A stretch of 64,000 bases of DNA, from assembly GCA_050303415.1 (NCBI GenBank), contig JBNLBS010000006.1:135411-199410 (forward strand). Direction: 5' to 3'. Position 1 is the first letter of the stretch; every line of letters begins with the position of its first letter. Of this stretch, positions 1 to 8,089 are shown piece after piece. The notes below the pieces were generated by a model, which searched no databases, had not been told where the DNA came from, and was given only the letters and a program-made list of their open reading frames with translations. A program made the translations under genes and the position numbers. This DNA is from JBNLBS01 sp050303415. GTDB taxonomy: Bacteria > Pseudomonadota > Gammaproteobacteria > Methylococcales > Methylomonadaceae.

Positions 1-615
1 GTGGCTGAAGAAGTTAAAAACCTTTCCGAACACACAAAAAATGCGGCGCTGGAAGTTTCAAACACCCTTAACTCTTTTAACAAGCGGGTGGAGCAAATGC
101 ATAACGAGGCCGAAACCTCTGCCGACTTGTCCCAGGAAATAATGGCCACAGTCAATACTTTCCGTGATCAATTTGCCGATCTGTCCCATTCCGCAAAAAC
201 AACGGTCGATTATATCTCTTACGCCAAAGACAAAACATTTGCCTTGTTAACCAAGGTCGATCATATTGTTTATAAACAAAATGGCTATATCGCCATTGAA
301 AACGAAAAACATTGTTCAGAAGCTGATGACATCAATACCAATCATCATGACTGCCGATTGGGTAAATGGTATTTTGAAGGCCTTGGTCATGAAAAATTCA
401 ACAGCACAATGGCATACAGTAAACTCAATTTTCCGCATGAAGAAGTGCATCAAGCCACACAACAAGCCTATGCTTATTCCAGAGAGGCATGGCAGGACGA
501 TCCTGCTATTCTGGATAACATTGTCGCGGAAATGCAACGTTCTGAAAATGCCAGTGTCGATGTAATGTCATTAATTGATGAAATGGTGGAACAGAAGCAC
601 AGCCTTATCGATTAG
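1..615 (+). CDS. Methyl-accepting chemotaxis protein, C-terminal fragment with CZB zinc-binding domain
   Basis: This is the 3' end of a chemoreceptor gene that begins before the window. The first residues (VAEEVKNLSE) match the end of the conserved signalling hairpin that contacts CheA/CheW, so the GTG at position 1 is an internal codon rather than a start. A coiled-coil stretch follows to about residue 80. A CZB (chemoreceptor zinc-binding) domain then covers residues 84-155, with the expected ligands visible: H88 in KVDHIVYK, C118 in HHDCRLGKWY, and H146 and H150 in HEEVH. CZB domains sense zinc or oxidants such as hypochlorous acid in other bacteria; the ligand here is not known. A short hairpin follows the stop codon. 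Confidence 0.9.
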   Translation: MAEEVKNLSEHTKNAALEVSNTLNSFNKRVEQMHNEAETSADLSQEIMATVNTFRDQFADLSHSAKTTVDYISYAKDKTFALLTKVDHIVYKQNGYIAIENEKHCSEADDINTNHHDCRLGKWYFEGLGHEKFNSTMAYSKLNFPHEEVHQATQQAYAYSREAWQDDPAILDNIVAEMQRSENASVDVMSLIDEMVEQKHSLID

Positions 616-645
616 AACGTGCGGAATAAACTTTGCCGGAGCAAT

Positions 646-676
646 GACCGATCTTCTGCTATTTTGGATCGGTCTT
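646..676 (+). terminator. Probable terminator hairpin after the chemoreceptor gene
   Basis: GACCGATC (646-653) pairs perfectly with GATCGGTC (667-674) across a 13-base loop, and TT follows. It lies 31 bases after the chemoreceptor stop and before a convergent minus-strand gene. The U-tract is poor, so this is a probable rather than certain terminator. Confidence 0.5.
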
Positions 677-759
677 TGTGCCCGTATCCCTCGAGGATTA
701 TCAGGCTAAGTTTCCCGCATAAACGTTTCAATAGAACAACATTTATCTCTGATCAGAGC

Positions 760-3700
760 CTATAGATCAGATTTTAACTCCGGCTTGCTTTTCGATTGCC
801 AAATGCCCTGTCTGACAAAACATTGCCAGCCCCACTTTAACCAGTCCAGCAATGCTGCGGCCAACCATAAAGACCAGCCTAGCATTAATAATCGATAGGC
901 AATTTTGGGTAATGAGATGACAGTCGCAACCGGTAAAACCGATTGACTTCTATCCTGATACCAATGTAAATGATAAGCCGATGAATGATTGCCGACAATT
1001 TGCATTTGCGGCGTACCCAAAAGCCCCTGTTCCACCGCTTGAAACAACAGAACCAATGCGATAAAGGTCAAACCTGCAATCAATACCTGGAGCAGATTAA
1101 AATAAACAGGGTTAGCCGGTTGATGCTCTGCTCTGTAGCCCAAAATTATTAACCAGGCCACCACTAGAACTGCCGCCTCCAACGGTATCTGGCTCAACCC
1201 GAGCAACAATAAAAACCACTGCCAGTGCTTTAAAGGGGTTAACGGTAACCGGCCTAAGGCAATCGAGATTAATACAATCACCAACAATACGCCCCAAAAC
1301 AATACCGCTGGCCCGAAATCAGGCCCCATGGTAATCAGCAGCCAACGGTTTTCGCCTAGATCAATCTGTAAATTGGTGTTAACACTATCTTGCCCCAGAT
1401 CAATATCCGACGTTTGTACGACAGGACTTATCTCATCAGCCGACTGCCAGTTAATTGAAAAGTGCTGCTGGCCCGGAACAATAGGTAAAGTAAGCTCCCT
1501 GCCTTTTTGCCTGATGGGTTGACTGACGCCGTTAATCAATACCGACTGTAATTGTGCCTGTTCGGGTAACTTAATACTGTGCTGCCCTCCCAAAGAGCTT
1601 TTTATTTTAAGCGCCAGACTGGCTTTTTGATTACGCTGGCCCGGCTGGACAGTAACATGACTATTCTCAATGGTCATAGTCGGCCCCAATACCGGCTCCG
1701 GTCTGTTGATTGTCACAGTCAGTTCTTCCTTGCCCCAGGGGTGCCATTCTGGCAACCAATGTCCTTGGTGATTCAGGTGCATCATCGCCAATCCCGTCGT
1801 TTCAATATGCCATACGGGACTGACGTCAAGGCGCCAGACCTCTATCCACTGATTACTGTTGGCTGCCTGTAAATGAATCCGGGCTGTTTTGGCCAGGGTA
1901 GAGCGCCATTGCATGCTTTCCTGTTGAGCCGACAAAGTCACGGCGACTTTTCCCTGAGTGACATGAACATCGGCCGACGTAACCGATTCACCCGGCAATA
2001 GGGGGATATTAAGCGCAATTGTCGAGCCGGTTGGTGAAAGCCGCATTACTCGGGTTATTACCTGCCAGTCCAAACCTAATTGCAAAATCCGTTCGACTCG
2101 CACAAATGCCGGTAACACGCCCGGCTGTAATTGTTTTTGCTCAGGCAGCTTAACCCGGTTTTGTATTCGGCTCAATTGCAGTTGGTTATCCACCCTGCCA
2201 TCATCATAAATACCCTCAATCAACCAGCCCTGGGCTTTCACTTTGATCTGTTTGGGCTTTAATACCATAGGCAAGGAAAATTTATCCAATAATGGTGTCG
2301 GGCCTGTTAAAACAACTTGATGTACCCCTTTGCTCAAACCCAGCCACAGATTATTGTTCTGCCTCAATAAAGCCCTAGCCAGCACGTCATTGACTTTTAC
2401 CCGCACAGGAAACCATTGCTGATAATGAACCGGTAAGGGTAAAGCCACATTTTGTTGACTGTGTACCTCTAATTTAACCGTAACCTCTTTATCATTAACA
2501 CTCAACTCCATCTGAGAAATTTCAGAGCAGGATGGTAAACATTCAGGCGCTTGAGTCATCCGGTTTTTCAATTCATCCAGCATCGCCTGATCCGGAAACC
2601 GGGCAAACGCATTATCAACCGGCATAAAACAAAATGGTATGAACAATAACCAGGAAAACGTGGGCAATGTGAATTTGAATGTCTTTTTAATAACCCCGAG
2701 CATCAGTGCTGCCAGTACTAAAATTAGAGCAACCCGTATAAAATTCAGCAACATGGTCATAGCTGGCGTTAAAAACCACAACTGTAACTGCTGTCCGGCA
2801 TCCACCGAACCATTCCAGCTTAAATTAACCTTATGCCACTGCCATTGCGGTAAGCCCGGCCCGGTTTGTACTTTGGCTTTGGCATCGATGCGTTCAAAAT
2901 CCGGTTCTGCAGCAAACTTTCCAGTCATGACTTGTGCTGATTTCTGCAAAACTGACCGAACACGACGCTTGCCCGGTGCACCTTCCATGCTCATAACCTT
3001 ATCTTCTGCCTGTATTTCCTGTGCCGGAGCAGGGGAGGACGGCATTATCCTCTGCCAGCTTCTTTCCAATTGCGGATAAAGTCCGATACGCACCTGATCG
3101 ACCATAAAAGGAATCATAATCAACAGCAGAATCAGAAAGAACCCATGCCGAAACCAGGTAATGACGGTTAAAAATTTCCCCTGCGGCAATACCCTGATTA
3201 ATGCGACCGCTGCCAGAATATTTAACCAAATAAATCGTGGTGCGCCGGATTCATGCCAGATCAAAGCAAGCGTAAGCAGTGCAAACAGCCCCCAATAACG
3301 GTGCCATAAACGCCCCACAGCTAATGAGGCAATCAAGACCAAAAACAGATCCAATAAAGTCCATTTGGTAAGCCAGCTGTTGGGTTGATTATCAACTCCC
3401 GATACCGCCAACAGACGCCAACCCGGCGGTATATTAAGTTCGGCATTGACATGTTGAAAATTTTGCTGCCAGCCGGTGACATTGATACTATCGATTGCCG
3501 TTTCAATTCGGCTGTCGGCACTCAGGTTCAGTCGGCCTTTTCTAACCTCCACGCCTTGCTGTCCCGCATGACTGGTAATTAATTGATCGTGCCCATCCAA
3601 ACTGACTTTACCAAGCCGGGTATCGGGCAAGACATCCAACCGCCAGTCCCGTGTAATCGTCCCGTTAATGTGATCGTTCACGGTATAACCGGTACCCTCA

Positions 3701-4776
3701 AAATCGAGCCATATTTTTCGTTGCAAACTTAACTGATTGGGCTCAGGTTCCGGGTCACCACGCTGCAGCAGTTTAAATTTCATGGCTGCCCCTTGTTTAA
3801 CGCGATACGCCGGCAATTGTCTCCATTTATTCGGTAGCTTGGTCTGGCTGGAATCGATGGTGGTTAAACCGGTAATCTCCACTACGCGTAATGCCGGCCT
3901 TGCTTCAAACACCCATACTTCCGTTTTTGGCCAATGCTTGCTATTGATAGCTAAAGCTACATCAGTTTGCGCTTGATCAAATCTGGCCAGCAATTCCAGT
4001 TGCCAATGCCCGGGCCTGACCTGCATTCTTAATTGACCATCCGGTTCCAAACGGGCAGGTAAGGGTGCATTGAGCTCGATGGGAACCATACCTTTTAGCA
4101 ATAAATGCGGTAGTTTTATTTCCCGTTGTTGGCCGGATACTTCTAGATCAATATGAGTACGTACCTGTAAAGGTACGTCATCGATAATTTTTCTAAACAC
4201 CTGGATATCCAGAGTGTCGTGCTTGACTCCACTCAGACCGGTTGCTTTGTCTGTTGATTTTAACCATAACTGATCTTTTTTTATTTGCGGCTGCAACACG
4301 ACTTTATTGTTGATCTTCAAATCCAATAAAGCGGTATCTTCCGGTATCGTTAAAATCTTTGGAATGCGGATCCAGTTAAATTCACCGTTTATTTTGTAGT
4401 CACCTGGATCTAACTGAATGACAGGACGCTGATTTTTTTCCACTACGACCACCGGAGCCCCATTAACTTTTACCTTATGCGGCCAGTGACTATTGTTTCC
4501 CGGCAAAGTTATCCAGCTTTGTCGATAAACTTTCCAGTTTATTTGAAACTGCCCTTGTTTAGACGTTAAATTGAGCGTTAATTGGCTGGGCCAGGCGCAA
4601 TTTTTATTCCAGTAGTCATTATAAATAAAAGGACATTGCCTATCCTGCTGATCATACAATACCCACTCTATCCATGGTTTGAGTGGCTCGGGCACTTGAT
4701 TCGGCGGTAAAGCTTCAGCCAGTGAGGCTGAACAATAGACAGTTAGCAATAAAAATATACTGATCAAACGAACCAT
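760..4776 (-). CDS. Very large unrecognised membrane-anchored periplasmic protein
   Basis: This 1338-residue protein has a clear signal peptide (MVRLISIFLLLTVYCSASLAEA). A long beta-rich, probably periplasmic region runs to about residue 470. A cluster of hydrophobic helices (about 475-575), a short hydrophobic pair (about 674-730), a second large beta-rich region and a helical C-terminal block (about 1150-1310) follow. I recognise no catalytic motif or family. A good Shine-Dalgarno (AGGAG, 7 bases upstream) supports the ATG start. It lies 64 bases downstream of mpl on the same strand, after the ankyrin gene, so the three may be co-transcribed; a cell-envelope role is inferred only from topology and that neighbour. 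The alternation of soluble and membrane blocks suggests two related halves, but I could not align them by eye. Confidence 0.8.
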   Translation of the reverse strand: MVRLISIFLLLTVYCSASLAEALPPNQVPEPLKPWIEWVLYDQQDRQCPFIYNDYWNKNCAWPSQLTLNLTSKQGQFQINWKVYRQSWITLPGNNSHWPHKVKVNGAPVVVVEKNQRPVIQLDPGDYKINGEFNWIRIPKILTIPEDTALLDLKINNKVVLQPQIKKDQLWLKSTDKATGLSGVKHDTLDIQVFRKIIDDVPLQVRTHIDLEVSGQQREIKLPHLLLKGMVPIELNAPLPARLEPDGQLRMQVRPGHWQLELLARFDQAQTDVALAINSKHWPKTEVWVFEARPALRVVEITGLTTIDSSQTKLPNKWRQLPAYRVKQGAAMKFKLLQRGDPEPEPNQLSLQRKIWLDFEGTGYTVNDHINGTITRDWRLDVLPDTRLGKVSLDGHDQLITSHAGQQGVEVRKGRLNLSADSRIETAIDSINVTGWQQNFQHVNAELNIPPGWRLLAVSGVDNQPNSWLTKWTLLDLFLVLIASLAVGRLWHRYWGLFALLTLALIWHESGAPRFIWLNILAAVALIRVLPQGKFLTVITWFRHGFFLILLLIMIPFMVDQVRIGLYPQLERSWQRIMPSSPAPAQEIQAEDKVMSMEGAPGKRRVRSVLQKSAQVMTGKFAAEPDFERIDAKAKVQTGPGLPQWQWHKVNLSWNGSVDAGQQLQLWFLTPAMTMLLNFIRVALILVLAALMLGVIKKTFKFTLPTFSWLLFIPFCFMPVDNAFARFPDQAMLDELKNRMTQAPECLPSCSEISQMELSVNDKEVTVKLEVHSQQNVALPLPVHYQQWFPVRVKVNDVLARALLRQNNNLWLGLSKGVHQVVLTGPTPLLDKFSLPMVLKPKQIKVKAQGWLIEGIYDDGRVDNQLQLSRIQNRVKLPEQKQLQPGVLPAFVRVERILQLGLDWQVITRVMRLSPTGSTIALNIPLLPGESVTSADVHVTQGKVAVTLSAQQESMQWRSTLAKTARIHLQAANSNQWIEVWRLDVSPVWHIETTGLAMMHLNHQGHWLPEWHPWGKEELTVTINRPEPVLGPTMTIENSHVTVQPGQRNQKASLALKIKSSLGGQHSIKLPEQAQLQSVLINGVSQPIRQKGRELTLPIVPGQQHFSINWQSADEISPVVQTSDIDLGQDSVNTNLQIDLGENRWLLITMGPDFGPAVLFWGVLLVIVLISIALGRLPLTPLKHWQWFLLLLGLSQIPLEAAVLVVAWLIILGYRAEHQPANPVYFNLLQVLIAGLTFIALVLLFQAVEQGLLGTPQMQIVGNHSSAYHLHWYQDRSQSVLPVATVISLPKIAYRLLMLGWSLWLAAALLDWLKWGWQCFVRQGIWQSKSKPELKSDL

Positions 4777-4840
4777 AGTGCACTCCTGTTTGGTGCATTG
4801 CCGGATCAGGCTTTATGCTCCAAGTAAAACCCAGACCAAG

Positions 4841-6193
4841 CTACTCGAAAATTTCTTGTAATCGATTATATATCCCGCCAAAAGCACCATTACTCATAAA
4901 CACAAAATGTCCACCTTCATGGGCTTGTAATTTAAGCTTAGCTAAAATTTCATCAAGCGTGGTACAAATCTCAATATTATTAGCATATTGCGTTAATTCG
5001 GATACATTCCAGGTCATATTTTCCGGCTGATAAATAATAGCCAAATCGGCAACTGACAATGATTTTGCCAGAGTCTCTGTATGTATGCCCATGCGCATAG
5101 TGTTGGAACGGGGTTCTACAATTGCAACCACTCGATCCGAATCCACCTGTTTACGCAAACCGTCCAAAGTCATTTGGATTGCTGTCGGGTGATGCGCAAA
5201 ATCATCATAAACCGTTACTAATTCGTTTTTAGCAATCACTTCCATACGACGTTTTACATTTTTAAACTTTGTCAGTGCATTAATCGCATCTGCTGCCAAT
5301 ATGCCAATGTGGCTGGCTGCCGCGATTGATGACAGTGCGTTATAGACATTATGTTCACCTGTCAAATCCCAGTTTACAACGCCTTGTTGATCACCGTTAA
5401 ACAGCACGTTGAATTGACTGCCGTCGGCTTTAATTAGTTGAGCCTGCCATTGCGCTTGTGAATTAATAGCGGTTTTTTCGGTTGGCGTCCAACAACCCAT
5501 AGCCAATACTTGCTCAATATTTTCATCTTCTTTCGGGCTAATGATTAAGCCTTCGCCCGGTACAGTTCTGACCAGATGATGAAACTGTTTTTTGATGGCA
5601 TCCAGATCATCAAATATATCGGCATGATCAAACTCGAGATTATTCAATACCGCCGTTCTGGGACGGTAATGAACAAACTTGGAGCGCTTGTCAAAAAATG
5701 CCGAATCATATTCATCGGCTTCAATAACAAAAAAAGATGAGTCACCCAACCGGGCTGATATACCAAAATTTAACGGAATACCGCCAATTAAAAACCCCGG
5801 CGCAAAGCCCTGATGTTCCAGAATCCAGGTCAACATACTGCTGGTTGTCGTTTTACCATGCGTACCGGCAACCCCTAATACCCATTTATCCTGTAACACG
5901 TGCTCGGCAAGCCACTGCGGGCCGGAAACATATTTTAGCCCCTGGTTCAGCACCGCCTCCACTTCCGGGTTGCCGCGAGACATCGCATTGCCAATAACCA
6001 CCAGATCCGGCTTACAATCCAGATTTTCCGGTTTGTAGCCTTCCATTAACCGTATACCCTGCTGCTCAAGTTGAGTGCTCATCGGCGGATAAACATTTTG
6101 ATCAGAACCACTAACCTGATAACCCAGTTCTCTGGCAATCAAAGCCAGTCCCCCCATAAAAGTGCCACAAATTCCTAAAATATGAATATGCAA
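4841..6193 (-). CDS. mpl: UDP-N-acetylmuramate:L-alanyl-gamma-D-glutamyl-meso-diaminopimelate ligase
   Basis: Mpl attaches recycled tripeptide from the cell wall directly to UDP-MurNAc, feeding peptidoglycan recycling in the cytoplasm. The 450-residue length fits the family. The N-terminal signature HILGICGTFMGG separates Mpl from MurC, and the ATP loop GVAGTHGKTTT lies near residue 110. The Mur central domain includes EADEYDSAFFDKRSKF, and DDFAHHPTAI is in the C-terminal domain. The start codon is TTG (minus strand, 6193-6191); a Shine-Dalgarno AAGGAA sits about 5 bases before it and the family N-terminus begins exactly there. It lies 13 bases downstream of the ankyrin gene and upstream of the large unknown membrane protein. 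Confidence 0.95.
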   Translation of the reverse strand: MHIHILGICGTFMGGLALIARELGYQVSGSDQNVYPPMSTQLEQQGIRLMEGYKPENLDCKPDLVVIGNAMSRGNPEVEAVLNQGLKYVSGPQWLAEHVLQDKWVLGVAGTHGKTTTSSMLTWILEHQGFAPGFLIGGIPLNFGISARLGDSSFFVIEADEYDSAFFDKRSKFVHYRPRTAVLNNLEFDHADIFDDLDAIKKQFHHLVRTVPGEGLIISPKEDENIEQVLAMGCWTPTEKTAINSQAQWQAQLIKADGSQFNVLFNGDQQGVVNWDLTGEHNVYNALSSIAAASHIGILAADAINALTKFKNVKRRMEVIAKNELVTVYDDFAHHPTAIQMTLDGLRKQVDSDRVVAIVEPRSNTMRMGIHTETLAKSLSVADLAIIYQPENMTWNVSELTQYANNIEICTTLDEILAKLKLQAHEGGHFVFMSNGAFGGIYNRLQEIFE

Positions 6194-6206
6194 TGTCTTT
6201 CCTTAT

Positions 6207-6725
6207 TTATTGTTGCTTGATACTGACTTCTTTTTCTTTTACTTCTGCCGGGGCAGCTGGCGCTTCTGTAGAAGCACCAGCTGTTTCCGATGCGCCGGCA
6301 CTTTCCAGAATTTTTACTATAGGCTTATGCGGTGTTTTCTTGGCACGGGCTAAAACAGTGGTATTACTATTGTCCTGTGCATTGACATCTGCACCTGCAG
6401 TAATCAGCAGTTTTACTATTTCCTCACTGCCGAACATGACAGCATCCATTAGCGGTGTCACACCGGCATTATCTGACTGATTCACATCAGCGCCATAGGA
6501 CAAAAGGTGTTTCACCACTCTGACATTACCATTAAAACTGGCCCCCATTAATGCCGTTCGACCACTACCGGTTCTTGCATTAACATCAACACCGTCTGCC
6601 AATAAAGCTTCAACCCGTTGCAACTTACCTCTGGTAGCGGCTGCAAATAGATCTGTTACGTCATCGGCATTGACCGGCGGCAACACAAATAATATCGTAC
6701 ACAACAGTATTTTTGTGATTTTCAT
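6207..6725 (-). CDS. Secreted or periplasmic ankyrin-repeat protein
   Basis: This 172-residue protein has a signal peptide (MKITKILLCTILFVLPPVNA) and about four ankyrin repeats at residues 25-140, each with the usual pattern (GRTALMGASFNGNVRVVKHLLSYGADVN is partly matched by GVTPLMDAVMFGSEEIVKLLITAGADVN). Ankyrin repeats bind other proteins; no partner is evident. The tail is rich in alanine and glutamate (EAPAAPAEVKEKE). It is the first gene of a minus-strand group with mpl, 13 bases away, and is divergent from apaG. The ribosome site is weak. Confidence 0.85.
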   Translation of the reverse strand: MKITKILLCTILFVLPPVNADDVTDLFAAATRGKLQRVEALLADGVDVNARTGSGRTALMGASFNGNVRVVKHLLSYGADVNQSDNAGVTPLMDAVMFGSEEIVKLLITAGADVNAQDNSNTTVLARAKKTPHKPIVKILESAGASETAGASTEAPAAPAEVKEKEVSIKQQ

Positions 6726-6801
6726 AATTAAGTGAATAGTTTTAGGTTTAATGATCAGTTAGAATGATTTCAAATTTAGTTATTATCCATATCATCCAAT
6801 A

Positions 6802-7179
6802 ATGAGCGAAAAAAATAAAATAATTGTTGAGGCCAAACCTCAATTTATTGAATCCCAGTCTTCACCCGAAGAAAATCGTTATGTTTTTTCCTATACCATC
6901 ACCATTACCAATGCGGGCATAAATGCAGCTCAATTACGCACCCGTCATTGGTTAATCACCGATGCCAACGGGCATGTTCAAGAAGTGAATGGGGATGGCG
7001 TAATTGGCGAGCAACCTCTTATAAACCCGGGTGAAAGTTTTCGTTATACCAGTGGAGCCGTTCTTGAAACATCTGTTGGTGTTATGCAGGGCAAGTACAC
7101 CATGTATTCAGATGACGGTGAAAACTTTGACGCTCTCATTCCTCAGTTTACCCTATCCATCCCCAGAGTTTTGCACTAA
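6802..7179 (+). CDS. apaG: ApaG, Co2+/Mg2+ efflux-associated domain protein
   Basis: ApaG is a small cytoplasmic protein of the immunoglobulin-like ApaG/DUF525 family. Its biochemical role is poorly defined, although it is named for a link with Co2+/Mg2+ resistance. The 125-residue length is typical. Family motifs visible are YVFSYTITITNAG, LRTRHWLITDANG, VNGDGVIGEQP, PGESFRYTSGA and GVMQGKYTM. It ends 5 bases before apaH, the classical apaGH pairing, so the two are probably translated from one message. The ATG at 6802 has little Shine-Dalgarno sequence before it. Confidence 0.95.
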   Translation: MSEKNKIIVEAKPQFIESQSSPEENRYVFSYTITITNAGINAAQLRTRHWLITDANGHVQEVNGDGVIGEQPLINPGESFRYTSGAVLETSVGVMQGKYTMYSDDGENFDALIPQFTLSIPRVLH

Positions 7180-7184
7180 GCAAT

Positions 7185-8033
7185 ATGTCCATCTTTGCCA
7201 TTGGTGACATACAAGGTTGCTACGACGATCTGCTGCGTTTATTAGAGGCGATTCAATTTAATGAACACAATGATCAGCTTTGGTTTACCGGCGACTTAGT
7301 CAACCGCGGTCCAAAATCGTTGCAAACCTTACGCTTTGTCAAATCGCTTGGTAATGCGGCGGTGACAGTCTTGGGCAATCACGATTTGCACCTATTGGCA
7401 ACCGCTCATAGGGTCAGGTCCGCAAATAAAAAAGATACCCTGACGCAGGTATTGGAAGCCCCAGACAAAGAAGAGCTGCTTTACTGGTTAAGACAACAAC
7501 CCTTGTTTTATCATAATGATGATTTTTGTTTATTACATGCCGGACTGCCACCGCAATGGGATTTTAAGAAAACAAAAAAAATGGCAAAAAAAGCCGAAAA
7601 AGTCTTACAAAGCGATGCCTACCAGGATTTTTTTCACTACATGTATGGCAATAAGCCCAATATATGGTCGGATGATTTGAAAGGTAAACGTAAAATCCGA
7701 TTTATAATCAATTGTTTTACTCGAATCCGCTTTTGCGATAGATTTGGCCGCCTGGATTTTGCCAATAATGGTCCGGTGGGCACACAGCCCAGTCATTTAA
7801 TGCCCTGGTTTTCGGTTCCTGAACGCAAATCATCCGACATGCGTATTGTTTTTGGACACTGGTCGGCCCTGGGTTATTACCAAAGTGAAAACTGTTATGC
7901 CATTGATACCGGTTGCCTATGGGGCGGCCAACTTACCGCCTTAAAATTATCTGACACCGTTGAACGTATCAGTATCGACTGCAAAGGCATTAGAAAACCA
8001 AAAATTAAGCAGCCTGCAAAAACCTGCAAGTAA
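7185..8033 (+). CDS. apaH: Bis(5'-nucleosyl)-tetraphosphatase, symmetrical
   Basis: ApaH hydrolyses diadenosine tetraphosphate (Ap4A) to two ADP and also removes Np4 caps from RNA in enteric bacteria. The 282-residue length fits. Phosphoesterase metal motifs are present in order: GDIQGCYDDLLRLL (residues 7-20), FTGDLVNRGP, VLGNHDLHLLA, then LLHAGLPPQWD and FGHWSALGY towards the C-terminus. It follows apaG by 5 bases. A 12-bp hairpin begins at its stop codon. Confidence 0.96.
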   Translation: MSIFAIGDIQGCYDDLLRLLEAIQFNEHNDQLWFTGDLVNRGPKSLQTLRFVKSLGNAAVTVLGNHDLHLLATAHRVRSANKKDTLTQVLEAPDKEELLYWLRQQPLFYHNDDFCLLHAGLPPQWDFKKTKKMAKKAEKVLQSDAYQDFFHYMYGNKPNIWSDDLKGKRKIRFIINCFTRIRFCDRFGRLDFANNGPVGTQPSHLMPWFSVPERKSSDMRIVFGHWSALGYYQSENCYAIDTGCLWGGQLTALKLSDTVERISIDCKGIRKPKIKQPAKTCK

Positions 8034-8061
8034 TAAGCCTCCATATTCCGGAGGCTTATTA
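8031..8061. terminator. 12-bp perfect hairpin between apaH and adhesin 1
   Basis: Bases 8031-8042 pair perfectly with 8050-8061 around a 7-base loop (ATATTCC). The stem begins on the apaH stop codon and lies 29 bases beyond the stop of the convergent adhesin gene, so it could end both transcripts. There is no T-tract on either side. Confidence 0.55.
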
Positions 8062-8089
8062 CGATGCGTTAATTTAATCTCAAAATAGC

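Noticed and set aside
2639..3079. 146-residue plus-strand frame opposite the large membrane protein
   Set aside because: Antisense to a continuous 1338-residue frame; cysteine-rich composition looks like a shadow.
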